From NCBI RefSeq assembly GCF_014201115.1, contig NZ_JACHDO010000001.1, positions 372,001-436,000 on the forward strand: 64,000 nucleotides of DNA, in the 5' to 3' direction. Positions 1 through 8,658 of the stretch are shown here, in pieces. The translations under genes were made by a program, and so were the position numbers. A model generated the notes under the pieces. The model was not told the DNA's origin. It ran no database searches and worked only from the letters and a program-made list of their open reading frames with translations. The first letter of the stretch is position 1. Every line of letters begins with the position of its first letter. This stretch comes from Nocardiopsis metallicus (GTDB lineage Bacteria; Actinomycetota; Actinomycetes; Streptosporangiales; Streptosporangiaceae).

Positions 1-331
1 CGTGGAGGGCGGCGCGGAGGCCATGGTCCGCCTGCTCGACCAGGGCGGTGACCCCGACGCTGTCTTCGTGGCCTCGGACATGATGGCCGTCGGCGCCATC
101 CGTGTCCTGCGCGAACGCGGCCTGGCCATCCCCGGGGACATCGCACTGGTCGGGTTCGACGACACCCTCATGGCCCAGCACAGCGACCCGCCGCTGACCA
201 CCGTCCACCAGCCCACGGTCAAGATGGGTCAGGAGATGGCGCGACTGCTCGTGGACGTGGCGATCCCGCGCACGGCCGAGTCCGAGACGGTCCTGCTGGA
301 GACCCACCTGGTGGTGCGCGAGACCGCCTGA
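1..331 (+). CDS. LacI/GalR-family transcriptional regulator, C-terminal part
   Basis: Only the last ~110 residues lie inside the window; the DNA-binding head is upstream. The visible part is the second half of a periplasmic-binding-protein-like effector domain: VFVASDMMAVGA, then IPGDIALVGFDDT, then LTTVHQP, the order seen in LacI/GalR regulators. It ends at a TGA at 329-331. The effector (usually a sugar) cannot be read from this fragment. No partner transport or catabolic gene lies immediately downstream. Confidence 0.9.
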   Translation, partial: VEGGAEAMVRLLDQGGDPDAVFVASDMMAVGAIRVLRERGLAIPGDIALVGFDDTLMAQHSDPPLTTVHQPTVKMGQEMARLLVDVAIPRTAESETVLLETHLVVRETA

Positions 332-518
332 GGTCGATTCGGAGCAGGTCCGGAAGGCTTCCGGCCCCGGCCAGGGAGAGGGTCCGGAGCCGGTACGCCG
401 TACCGGACAAGCCCAATGAAACGGACATTCACCCCACCGTCCCCGCTGGACTCCCGTGTACTGCCTGTGCAAGGCTGGTCACGATTTCGCGGGCGTTCGC
501 GGGAGACGGTGGGAGCAT

Positions 519-743
519 ATGGACCCGACACGGGAACCGACACACACCAGGTGCGCCATCTTCGCGTGCGGATGGTGCGACCGGGACGGGGTCGAGTGCC
601 GGTTCTGCGCCGGGACGGGGTGGTGGCGGCCGGAGCGGCCGCACCGGGACGGCAACGGGCTGGTCGTCTGGCACCGGATCGACGAACCCTGCCGAGGCTG
701 CGCCGGAACCGGCAAGGAACACAGCCCCCTCGCCGCCTCCTGA
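519..743 (+). CDS. Small cysteine-rich (CxxC) putative zinc-binding protein
   Basis: A 74-residue protein with four CxxC-type pairs: CAIFACGWC, CRFCAGTG and, near the C-terminus, CRGCAGTG. The last two have the CxxCxGxG form of the DnaJ zinc-finger domain, so it probably folds around one or two zinc ions. The ATG at 519 is preceded by GGGAG; an in-frame extension to 456 exists but lacks such a site. It has no J-domain or other catalytic part, and I do not recognise a named family. A perfect-stem hairpin (763-826) follows its stop codon and may end its transcript. Function unknown. Confidence 0.55.
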   Translation: MDPTREPTHTRCAIFACGWCDRDGVECRFCAGTGWWRPERPHRDGNGLVVWHRIDEPCRGCAGTGKEHSPLAAS

Positions 744-760
744 CCCGCGCCATCCGCGAT

Positions 761-827
761 GATCTTGCTACCAGAGGCGGGATCGGCGCCTTGGATTTCG
801 GTGGTACCGCGCCTCTGGTAGCAAGAA
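761..827. repeat. Intergenic hairpin repeat, copy 1
   Basis: Perfect 17-bp inverted repeat, arms 763-779 and 810-826, with a 30-nt loop. The left arm reads TCTTGCTACCAGAGGCG. A second element at 42998-43051 has the same GATGATCTTGCTACCAG start and the same loop word ATCGGCGCC, but a different inner stem that still pairs. It begins 19 nt after one gene and ends 29 nt before the next. It may act as a terminator without a U-tract or as a REP-like element. Confidence 0.75.
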
Positions 828-855
828 GCGCCACGGACAGAGGGAAGAAGGAACA

Positions 856-1521
856 TTGCGCTGGGTCACCTATCTGTCGCCGAGCGGCGGAGGCAAGCGC
901 GTCGGCGCTCTGGACGACGGTGACGTGCTGGGCTACCCCGGGCCGGAGAGCCTCGGCGAGCTGCTGGACGCCGGGTACCACGCCATGGACAACGCGCGCC
1001 AGACGTGCCTGCGAGCCGCCAGCGAGATCATCGTCGAACCCGAGGCGCGGATGTGCGCCCCGGTCGACCCCGCCGCGCTGGTGCCGGTGCGGGTCGGAGA
1101 CCGCGAACTCGAGATCCATCCGGAACTGGTGCGGGGCGTCGACGACGCCGTGCTGCCCGAGGCCCGTACCGCCTGTGTGGGCGTGGCGGCGCTGACCACG
1201 GCAGACGTGCGCGCGGTCGCCTACACCCCCGCCTGCCTGTGGCTGGACGAGGAGGAGCGGCCCGTCCAGCTGACCCTGGGCCCGGTGCTGACCTTCGACG
1301 AGGGCAGGGGCATGCGGCCGATCGAACTCAGTACCTCGGTGGACGACCTGGAGAACGGCCGCGGCCTGGTCGACCCCGCCCACCAGTGGCTGGCCTCGGG
1401 TCCGGGCCGGATGCGTGCCCTGCTGCCGGTGATCACGCCCGCTCTGGCGGAGGACGACGAACTCCTCGTCGACGCCGGGGAGCTGGGCACCTACGAGGTC
1501 AGGGTCGGTTCCCAGGTCTGA
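856..1521 (+). CDS. Fumarylacetoacetate-hydrolase-family-like protein
   Basis: A 221-residue protein. The start (RWVTYLSPSGGGKRVGALDDG) and the middle (ARMCAPVDPAALVPVRVG) resemble the N-terminal part and the domain junction of FAH-family enzymes. The usual metal-binding Glu/Glu/Asp stretch is hard to see, so activity is doubtful. The TTG start has a well-placed GAAGGA at 847-852. It stands alone: the next gene is on the other strand. It could be a diverged, catalytically altered FAH relative or an unrelated actinobacterial family. Confidence 0.55.
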   Translation: MRWVTYLSPSGGGKRVGALDDGDVLGYPGPESLGELLDAGYHAMDNARQTCLRAASEIIVEPEARMCAPVDPAALVPVRVGDRELEIHPELVRGVDDAVLPEARTACVGVAALTTADVRAVAYTPACLWLDEEERPVQLTLGPVLTFDEGRGMRPIELSTSVDDLENGRGLVDPAHQWLASGPGRMRALLPVITPALAEDDELLVDAGELGTYEVRVGSQV

Positions 1522-1563
1522 CCAGGGCCTCTCGGGAACCCGGGGCGGTGGTGGTTCCCACGG

Positions 1564-2856
1564 TCAGGGGGTGAACTCCCAGTGCCAGGGCTCGAAACCG
1601 TTCCGGGCCCAGTCCGGGTTGTCCCACCCGTGTGAGGGCCCGTTGTCGAGCATCCACTGGTGCTCCGCGGTGCCGAGCTGGTTCACCCCGCCGCACAGGT
1701 CGACGGCGATACCGAGCCCGTGCGCGCTGGTGCCGGGCCTGGCCGCCATCCCGGGCAGCATCTCCTGGAAGAGCCGGACCTGCTCGTGGTAGGGCCGGTA
1801 GGAATCGGTCACGCACATGGGGCGGCCGAACTCTGACCGGAACGCCCCGTCGAGTTCGATGAAGGCCACCGCGGCGTCGGCGCGCAACTGCTCGCCCGGC
1901 TGCGGGAGAGGGCAGAGCACGGTGTCCGGGATCTTCCCGTTCTCGTAGCCGCCGGTGCTCCCGCCGGTGCAGCCGCCGCTCTCAGCGTGGTCGTCCGCCT
2001 CGCCTTCGGCCGGGCGTACCTCGGGTTCGGCGGTTTCCGCCTCCGCGGCCACCGCGGCCACCGCGGCCACCGCGTCCGGGGCGGCCGCGCGGGCGTCGAG
2101 CAGAGTCGCCTCGCGGCGCTCCTCCTCGCCTTCTGGGTCCCGCGTCCGGGCCAGGGCCTCCTCCAGCAGGGTCTGCCGGTCCAGCAGTTCCTCGGTCCGC
2201 TTCTCCTGCGCGTCGATGGCCTCAAAGGCCGCCTCGCGGGCGGCGTCGGCGGCCTCGGCCGCCTCGGCCTGCTGTTGTTCCGCGCTCTCGGCCGCCTCGG
2301 CCAGGGTTTCCGTGGCGACCTGTGAGGCCTGGGCCCGGGCCAGGTGGGCCGAACGGTGCTCGCCGAACAGCGTGAGGTAGGCGCCTCGCTCCAAGGCCAG
2401 GGAGGGCCCCTCAGGGGAGGTCCAGGCCTGCATCAGGCTCAGGTCGGCGCCCTTGTAGGCGCTCGCTGCCTGGCGGGCCGCGCCCAGCCTGCTGCCCTCG
2501 TGGCGCTCACTCGCGGCCTCGGCTCGGGAGTCGGCCGCCTCCCGTTCCCCGGTGAGCTCCGTGAGGCGGGCGCTCTCCTCCTCGTACTCCCGGATCCGCT
2601 CCGTGGCGCTCTCCCGGAGCGCGGCCACCTCGGCGCGGGCCTGGGCCAACTCCACGCGCAGCGTGTCCAGTTCCCTCACCTCCGCGGTTGCGGGGGACGC
2701 GGAGCTGAGCGTGAACAACAGAGCGGTACTCAACGGGAGCAGAGCGTTGACCGAAATACGACGCACCGCGTTGAGCTGGCGTGAACTGCGAAGAGAGCCT
2801 TGGGCGACTTTATTGTCGCTCTGTGTAGTTGAAACTGGGCGCGACGAGGTGCGCAT
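1564..2856 (-). CDS. Secreted M15-family D-Ala-D-Ala carboxypeptidase-like protein with coiled-coil stalk
   Basis: 430 residues. A long, basic signal peptide (hydrophobic core around 35-55, ending ASPATA) is followed by ~200 residues of Ala/Glu/Arg-rich coiled coil, a Glu/Ala/Pro linker, and a C-terminal VanY-type peptidase domain. The zinc and catalytic signature is present: SAHGLGIAVDL (SxHxxGxAxD) and EPWHWEF (ExWH). Two cysteine pairs in the domain suggest disulfides. It is expected to trim peptidoglycan peptides outside the membrane. GGGGGAAGCGGAA precedes the ATG. It reads away from the conservon through a ~460-bp intergenic region. Confidence 0.88.
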   Translation of the reverse strand: MRTSSRPVSTTQSDNKVAQGSLRSSRQLNAVRRISVNALLPLSTALLFTLSSASPATAEVRELDTLRVELAQARAEVAALRESATERIREYEEESARLTELTGEREAADSRAEAASERHEGSRLGAARQAASAYKGADLSLMQAWTSPEGPSLALERGAYLTLFGEHRSAHLARAQASQVATETLAEAAESAEQQQAEAAEAADAAREAAFEAIDAQEKRTEELLDRQTLLEEALARTRDPEGEEERREATLLDARAAAPDAVAAVAAVAAEAETAEPEVRPAEGEADDHAESGGCTGGSTGGYENGKIPDTVLCPLPQPGEQLRADAAVAFIELDGAFRSEFGRPMCVTDSYRPYHEQVRLFQEMLPGMAARPGTSAHGLGIAVDLCGGVNQLGTAEHQWMLDNGPSHGWDNPDWARNGFEPWHWEFTP

Positions 2857-3319
2857 TTCCGCTTCCCCCTCAGGACCTGCGTATACGTCATGTCACGATG
2901 TCACGGAGAGGCATCGTTGGAGGGGAAGCTGGGGGTGTGTCCAAATAGTTACCTCAATGTCCGGGCGGTTTTCGGTCCCCCGTCCTGACCTGGGAGGTTG
3001 GGAATAATGGGGGCGGGGTGGGCATTATGGTCACGGCTGACCGCAGATGATCTTGCTTGATCGGCATCAATCGGCCGAAGCGAGCCCTTCTCGCCCATTG
3101 GTACGCTATGCACCGCACGTGCACCACGACAGTGTCGGTGCGCGGCGCCTCTCCTCCCAGGCGAGTCCGGCGGACAGTCTTCACATCTCCCCACATTCCC
3201 ACCGCTTCATGTTCTGGTGGACCACTGTGGTCTATACCGATTTTTTCCGGTCTGGAGCGGTTCCGATCCCTGGGTTCAACAGCCGTTCGAGGCGGTGACA
3301 CGAAAGGTTGCGAGGGTCC
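2857..3319. promoter_or_regulatory. Divergent intergenic region between peptidase and conservon
   Basis: No gene is visible. It must hold the outward promoters for the M15 peptidase and cvnA. Two motifs stand out: GATGATCTTGCT at 3046-3057, the start word of the hairpin repeats but here without the complementary arm, and the palindrome GACCAC-T-GTGGTC at 3220-3232. The palindrome is directly followed by TATACC, a possible -10 box about 80 bp before cvnA. Confidence 0.4.
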
Positions 3320-6300
3320 GTGTCGACACGAGCGACGAAAAACGGGGCCAGCGCGCAGAGCGAGGCAGCGCAGGCCGATAACGCCGATGCCACGCCCCGG
3401 CGCAGAGCCAACTGGTGGCGGCCACGTAACTGGCGGGTGCGCTCCCGACTGGTGGCCCTCATCGTCATCCCCACCGCCGTAGCGCTGGCGCTCGGTGGTC
3501 TGCGGGTCTACGAGGCCTCGGTCTCCACGGTCACCCACGCGCACATCGAGGACAGAGCCCAAGTGGGTGTCCTGATCGTGGACCTGGCCAACCAGCTGGG
3601 CCGCGAGCGCACGGCCAGTGCCGTCTACATCTCCGACAACGCGGACCCGAGCCGGCGTTCGGACGACCTCCGCATGGAGATGGAGGCCCAGCGGGACGCC
3701 ACCAAGGATCTCCAGATCACCCTGAACGCCCAGCTCGAGGACATGGGCGAGATGGACGGCGACCTCGCGCAGACCCGCCTCTCGGCGATGAGCAGCCAGC
3801 TCGCCACTCTGGACGCCCTGCGTGCCGAGGTCGACGACACCCGCATCACGGTCCTCCCGGTCGTCACCAAGTACCGGACGATCGCCCGATCGCTGTCGGA
3901 CTTCAACCAGACGATCGCGGACGAGACCAACGACACCGAACTGCGTGAGAGCGTCCGTGCTCTCACCGCGCTGTCGAACGCCCGCGACCAGCTCTCCTAC
4001 GAGACCGCGCTGATGGGCCACTCGCTGGCCCGCAACACGATGACCGGCGGTATCTCCGAGGCCATCGACTCCAGCCGGGCCCGCTACGAGAACGAGATCT
4101 CGAACTTCATCCAGGCCGCCTCGCCCGAGCAGCGCGCGGTCTTCGACGAGAACTTCACCGGTCTCGAGGTCAGCCAGGTCTCCACGATGCGTATGCGCGT
4201 CATGTACCGCGCGGACCGCAACGACCCCCTCACCGGGGTCACGCCCAACGACGGCCCCGCTGACTACGCGGCCATCGCCGACACCGCGCTGGACCGCCTC
4301 CAGACGGTCGAGTCGACCCTGGCCGAGGGCATCGCCGACGACGCCAACGAACTGCGCGACCAGGCCCTGCTCCGCACCGTGATCGACCTTCTCCTGGTCG
4401 CGGGCGTGCTCCTGGCCGTCTTCATCCTGACCTCCCTCGTGGTCCGCTCCCTGGTGCGCCCGCTGCGCACCCTGGAGGACGGTGCCCGCCGGGTCGCCGA
4501 GCGCGACCTGCCGGACTCCATCAACCGGATGCAGGAGGCCGGAGCGGTCCCCGAGACCGTCAAGGTCACGCCGATCGAGGTCGACACCCAGGACGAGATC
4601 GGCGAGGTGGCCCGCGCGTTCGACGACGTCCACCGCGTCGCCCTGACCCTGGCGTCCGACGAGGCCGCGCTGCGCAGCAACGTCAACGCGATGTTCGTCA
4701 ACCTCTCCCGCCGAAGCCAGACCCTGGTGGAACGGCAGCTGCGTCTGATCGACGGTCTGGAGCAGTCCGAGCAGGACGCCGACCGCCTCTCCGACCTCTT
4801 CCAGCTGGACCACCTCGCCACGCGTATGCGTCGCAACAACGAGAACCTGCTGGTTCTGTCCGGCCAGGACAACACCCGCAAGTGGGCCCAGCCCGTCCCG
4901 CTGGTCGACGTCCTCCGCGGCGCCGTCTCCGAGGTCGAGCAGTACGAGCGCGTCAACGTGCGCGCACCCTCGCACATCTCGGTGCTCGGCCGCCCGGTCA
5001 ACGACGTCATCCACCTCGTCGCCGAGCTGGTGGAGAACGCCACCGCGTTCTCCCCCCATGACACCGAGGTGCAGGTCGGTGCCAAGATCCTGGACAACGG
5101 AGCCGTGCAGGTCGACGTGACCGACAGCGGTATCGGCATGGCCCCGGAGGACCTGGCGGCGGTCAACGCCCGCCTGGCCGCTCCGCCGGTCATCGACGTC
5201 GCGGTCTCGCGCCGCATGGGTCTGTTCGTGGTCTCGCGCCTGGCGCACCGCCACGGCATCCGCATGAGCCTCAAGGAAGCGCACGGGGGCGGGACCACCG
5301 CCAGCGTCGTCTTCCCGCCGGACCTGCTCATCACCCCGGTAGAGGGCCAGCACGCCCTGGGCGGGGCCGATGCCCGGCCCGAGCTCTCCGCGGGCGCTCC
5401 GGACACCTACGCGGACGCCGAGGCGGCCTTCGCCGCCAGCCCGGCGGTCGACGAGCCCGCCGACCCCTGGCAGACCCAGGACGACGGTGCCGTGGCCAGC
5501 GACCTGGGCGGCCTGCCCAAGCGCAGGCCCGGAGGCGGTCGCCCGGACGAGCACCCGCCCAGCGGCCAGGACCTGTGGAACACCACCAGCACCGGTTCGG
5601 TCTGGGAGGCTCCCAACCGGGCCGCGGGGCTCTCGCCCAACAACGGCGTGACCGACAACCCCGGCTCCGTTGTGGACCCCTACGACGTTCCGGAGGAGGA
5701 CGAGCCGCAGCAGCCGCAGCAGCCCCAGCAGGAGCCGACCGGGCGCAGCCTGTTCGACCCCGCGCCCCGGAACTCCGACACGGGTTCGTTCCAGGCCCCG
5801 GATACCGGATCGCTGCGCCGTACCCCCGACACAGGCGCCTTCAGCCGCCCGCCGTCGGACACGGGGGCCTTCCGCCGTCCCACCGAGGCCGAGCGTCAGG
5901 AGCCGGACTCCTACGACGCCTTCGGCGCCGGTGCGCAGCAGAGCAGCGCCTTCGATACCGGATCCCACACCAACGGGTCCTACGGCGCGGGTTCTCAGGA
6001 CACCGGTACGCACAGCACCGGTTCGTTCGACAGCGGAAAGTACGGGAGCCCGTCGGTCCCGGTCCGCGGTGACGACAACACCGAGTCCTTCCCGGCGGTC
6101 TCCGCGTGGGACACCGGAACCCAGCAGGCTCAGCAGCAGCCCCACCAGGCTCAGCAGCCCCAGCAGCCCGAACCCAACGACACCGGGAACTGGCGAACCG
6201 GGGGCGTCGACTCCAGGGAGGGCTACGGCTCCACGGCCTACCTCTCGCGCCGCTACGGTGGCGCGCAGGGCCCGAACAACACCGTCGTACCGCCGACCCC

Positions 6301-6757
6301 GGCGGGCGAGGGCGCGGACTCGCTGCCGATCTTCGACGCGATCGAGTCCAACTGGTTCAAGCGCCGCTCCGGTGGCCCCACCGTCGACACCACCGAGACC
6401 GGTCCGATCCCGCAGGTGCCCGAAGCGGCCCAGCCGGAGGCCCAGAGCTCCCGTCGGGGCGCTGTCCAGCAGCCCGAGCCCAACCCGCGTTCGGAGCAGG
6501 AGTGGAACTCCGCGGCGGACCGCGGCTGGAAGGCCGCGCGCACCGCGGCCGAGCCGCTCGCCGGTGGTCTGACCACCTCGGGCTTGCCAAAACGAGTTCC
6601 CAAGGCAAACCTTGTTCCGGGGACCGCACCCAAGCCGGAGAACTTCAAGCAGATGCCCACCCGGAGCGCGGACCGAGTCCGCAACCGCTTCTCGGGCTTC
6701 CAGAAGGGCGTCCGCGACGGTCGGAACCGGCTCGGCGACAGTTCGACGGAGGAGTGA
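3320..6757 (+). CDS. cvnA: Nitrate/nitrite-sensor-like histidine kinase of a conservon (CvnA)
   Basis: About 1145 residues. TM helix 1 (~40-60) and TM helix 2 (~355-378) flank an extracytoplasmic helical NIT-type sensing domain. Then come HAMP (RPLRTLEDGARRVAERDL), a kinase helix containing FQLDHLATRM (~496), and an HATPase domain with N-box ELVENATAFSPH (~568) and G-box DSGIGM. The last ~400 residues are disordered, Gln/Pro-rich and punctuated by repeated DTG(S/A)-F motifs. It heads a cvnA-B-C-D set, the G-protein-coupled-receptor-like module known from Streptomyces, in which CvnA is the membrane sensor. The GTG at 3320 has GAGGG 3 nt upstream; a TTG at 3308 would add four residues. Confidence 0.88.
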   Translation: MSTRATKNGASAQSEAAQADNADATPRRRANWWRPRNWRVRSRLVALIVIPTAVALALGGLRVYEASVSTVTHAHIEDRAQVGVLIVDLANQLGRERTASAVYISDNADPSRRSDDLRMEMEAQRDATKDLQITLNAQLEDMGEMDGDLAQTRLSAMSSQLATLDALRAEVDDTRITVLPVVTKYRTIARSLSDFNQTIADETNDTELRESVRALTALSNARDQLSYETALMGHSLARNTMTGGISEAIDSSRARYENEISNFIQAASPEQRAVFDENFTGLEVSQVSTMRMRVMYRADRNDPLTGVTPNDGPADYAAIADTALDRLQTVESTLAEGIADDANELRDQALLRTVIDLLLVAGVLLAVFILTSLVVRSLVRPLRTLEDGARRVAERDLPDSINRMQEAGAVPETVKVTPIEVDTQDEIGEVARAFDDVHRVALTLASDEAALRSNVNAMFVNLSRRSQTLVERQLRLIDGLEQSEQDADRLSDLFQLDHLATRMRRNNENLLVLSGQDNTRKWAQPVPLVDVLRGAVSEVEQYERVNVRAPSHISVLGRPVNDVIHLVAELVENATAFSPHDTEVQVGAKILDNGAVQVDVTDSGIGMAPEDLAAVNARLAAPPVIDVAVSRRMGLFVVSRLAHRHGIRMSLKEAHGGGTTASVVFPPDLLITPVEGQHALGGADARPELSAGAPDTYADAEAAFAASPAVDEPADPWQTQDDGAVASDLGGLPKRRPGGGRPDEHPPSGQDLWNTTSTGSVWEAPNRAAGLSPNNGVTDNPGSVVDPYDVPEEDEPQQPQQPQQEPTGRSLFDPAPRNSDTGSFQAPDTGSLRRTPDTGAFSRPPSDTGAFRRPTEAERQEPDSYDAFGAGAQQSSAFDTGSHTNGSYGAGSQDTGTHSTGSFDSGKYGSPSVPVRGDDNTESFPAVSAWDTGTQQAQQQPHQAQQPQQPEPNDTGNWRTGGVDSREGYGSTAYLSRRYGGAQGPNNTVVPPTPAGEGADSLPIFDAIESNWFKRRSGGPTVDTTETGPIPQVPEAAQPEAQSSRRGAVQQPEPNPRSEQEWNSAADRGWKAARTAAEPLAGGLTTSGLPKRVPKANLVPGTAPKPENFKQMPTRSADRVRNRFSGFQKGVRDGRNRLGDSSTEE

Positions 6758-6986
6758 CCCAAGTGGCCAGTGGTGGGACGGGGTCCCTCTTATTCCTGGA
6801 AGCCGGATGCAATAGCATCTACCGAGCTTCTCGGACGCACCACACCCATCGCTTGACAGGAGCGGAACACCAGACTCCCGCCCCCCACGGGAGGGGCCGG
6901 GTAGTTCGCAAAGGCAGTGCTGTCACATGCCGTGCCGGCGGTAGCAGTGCCAACAGATCGACCGGCGAACTTGGACAGGAGATCAG

Positions 6987-7388
6987 ATGAGTCGACAGGT
7001 GAATGAACTCAACTGGTTGATCACTGACTTTGCCGACCGGGTACCCGATGTCGCCCACGCGATCGTCGTCTCCTCAGACGGCCTTCCGTTGGCGTCGTCC
7101 GCGGGTTTCCCGGCAGACCGGGCCGACCAGCTGGCGGCTATCGCCTCTGGTCTGTCCAGCCTGACGCAGGGCGCTGCCCGGGTGTTCGAGGGTGGAGCGG
7201 TCGCCCAGACCGTCGTGGAGATGGAGCGGGGGCTGATGCTCATCATGGCCATCAGCGACGGCTCCTGCCTCGCGGTCCTCGCGGCGGCCGAGAGCGACCT
7301 GGGTCTGGTCGCGTACGAGATGACCCTGCTCGTCGAGCGGGCGGGGCGGGCGCTGACACCAACGGCGCGCACCTCGGGAATCCACTGA
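6987..7388 (+). CDS. cvnB: Roadblock/LC7-domain protein of the conservon (CvnB)
   Basis: 133 residues, a single Roadblock/LC7 domain (LNWLITDFADRVPDVAHAIVVSSDGLPLASS, then later SDGSCLAVLA). In conservons this protein is the small regulator, comparable to a GAP/scaffold for the CvnD GTPase and the partner of CvnA. It starts 229 bp after cvnA with a GACAGGAGATCAG leader. The gap could hold an internal promoter, but cvnB is followed closely by cvnC. Confidence 0.9.
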   Translation: MSRQVNELNWLITDFADRVPDVAHAIVVSSDGLPLASSAGFPADRADQLAAIASGLSSLTQGAARVFEGGAVAQTVVEMERGLMLIMAISDGSCLAVLAAAESDLGLVAYEMTLLVERAGRALTPTARTSGIH

Positions 7389-7411
7389 TCCACCACCGAC
7401 AGGAGGAAGTG

Positions 7412-7903
7412 GTGGCACCTCACAGTAGAGATGCCGGGAGCGCCTCGTGGTTCGGACAACAGCCGGGCCATCCCCCCACAGGAGGGATGCCAGCTGTGCC
7501 GGGCGGCGGAGATGTTCCTCGACCAATCCAACAACCGTATGACCAACGACCCGCGCCGGGCAGCGCACCCAGTTCGCTGGTGCGTCCCTACGCGGTCACC
7601 AAGGGCCGTACGAAGCCGAAGTCTCAGCTTCCACTGGAAGCGCTGATCTCGGCCACAGCGGCGGCCCGGAACGAGTCAGGAACACTGACGCCTGAATGGC
7701 AGGCGATCAGTGACCTGTGCCGGGAATGGCGATCCGTGGCGGAGATCTCCGCGCTGTTGCGGATGCCTCTCGGTGTGGCGCGGGTGCTTGTGGCGGACAT
7801 GTCCGAGCAGGGACTGGTCCAGATCAGGTCCTCGCTCAACAACGAAGCTCGCCCCAACACCAACCTGCTTGAAAGGGTGCTCAGTGGACTTCGCAAGCTC
7901 TAG
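7412..7903 (+). CDS. cvnC: DUF742 protein of the conservon (CvnC)
   Basis: 163 residues. A Pro/Gly/Gln-rich N-terminal ~50 residues precedes the DUF742 domain: SLVRPYAVTKGRT, a predicted winged-helix stretch (SVAEISALLRMPLGVARVLVADMSEQGLV) and the C-terminal LLERVLSGLRKL. Tandem GTG codons lie at 7409 and 7412; AGGAGG at 7401-7406 spaces better with the second. It overlaps cvnD by 20 bp, so the two are probably translationally coupled. Confidence 0.9.
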   Translation: MAPHSRDAGSASWFGQQPGHPPTGGMPAVPGGGDVPRPIQQPYDQRPAPGSAPSSLVRPYAVTKGRTKPKSQLPLEALISATAAARNESGTLTPEWQAISDLCREWRSVAEISALLRMPLGVARVLVADMSEQGLVQIRSSLNNEARPNTNLLERVLSGLRKL

Positions 7904-8534
7904 CCCAGCCGAGGAAGGCGGTGCTGGGGGGAACGCGATGACGTCGGTCAAGATCGTCGTCGCCGGGGGCTTCGGTGTCGGGAAGACGACATTCGTTGGC
8001 TCCGTCTCCGAGATCGTGCCGCTGACGACCGAGGCGGTCATGACCAGCGCCAGCGTCGGGGTGGATGACCTCGCCAAGACGCCGGACAAGCAGACCACGA
8101 CCGTCGCCATGGACTTCGGTCGCGTCTCCCTCGACTCCGACCTGATCCTCTACCTGTTCGGTACCCCCGGACAGCACCGGTTCTGGTTCATGTGGGACGA
8201 CCTGGTCAAGGGTGCCATCGGTGCGGTCGTACTGGTGGACACCCGTCGCCTGGCCGACTGCTTCCCCGCGATCGACTACTTCGAAGAGGCGCGTCTGCCC
8301 TTCATCGTGGGCATCAACGGGTTCGACGGTTACTACCCCCACGCCGCCGACGAGGTCCGGGACGCGCTGACGCTCAGCCCGGAGATCCCCATCGTCCAGG
8401 TGGACGCCCGTGACAAGGCCTCCACCAAGTCGACGCTCATCACCCTCGTCGAGCACGCGATCACGGTGGGGGACCCCGAGGGCGTGGCCGGGCAGCAGCC
8501 CACCTCCACCGGGGGCCAGAACTCCTGGCGCTGA
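7884..8534 (+). CDS. cvnD: Small Ras-like GTPase of the conservon (CvnD)
   Basis: 216 residues. The P-loop is GGFGVGKTT, the G3-like motif is GTPGQ (DxxG replaced by TPGQ, as usual in this ATP/GTP-binding protein family), and INGFD stands where NKxD would be. This is the output GTPase of the conservon. The GTG at 7884, inside the end of cvnC, is preceded by GAAAGG at 7 nt and gives the MDFASSS start typical of the family; a later ATG at 7938 is less likely. A hairpin terminator follows at 8575. Confidence 0.92.
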   Translation: MDFASSSPAEEGGAGGNAMTSVKIVVAGGFGVGKTTFVGSVSEIVPLTTEAVMTSASVGVDDLAKTPDKQTTTVAMDFGRVSLDSDLILYLFGTPGQHRFWFMWDDLVKGAIGAVVLVDTRRLADCFPAIDYFEEARLPFIVGINGFDGYYPHAADEVRDALTLSPEIPIVQVDARDKASTKSTLITLVEHAITVGDPEGVAGQQPTSTGGQNSWR

Positions 8535-8574
8535 CCAGGATCTGTCCCGGGCCGGGGTCCCGCACAGAGCACGG

Positions 8575-8601
8575 CCCGGTTCCCGCACAACGGGAACCGG
8601 G
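8575..8601 (+). terminator. Hairpin terminator of the conservon operon
   Basis: Perfect 11-bp stem CCCGGTTCCCG/CGGGAACCGGG with the 5-nt loop CACAA. It lies 40 bp after cvnD and 57 bp before the next start. There is no U-run. Confidence 0.75.
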
Positions 8602-8658
8602 TCCTCGTGCTGCCCGAAACCGTTCCGAGCGTGCCGGGCCGGCTGGCATCATGGCGTG

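Noticed and set aside
229..1383. 384-codon minus frame across the first 1.4 kb
   Set aside because: It spans two plus-strand genes with better start sites and codon bias, and its product has no recognisable domain.
2954..6145. 1063-codon open frame on the minus strand across the conservon
   Set aside because: It is the mirror of cvnA in a high-G+C genome; its product is Arg/Gly/Val-rich without motifs, whereas the plus frame has all kinase motifs.
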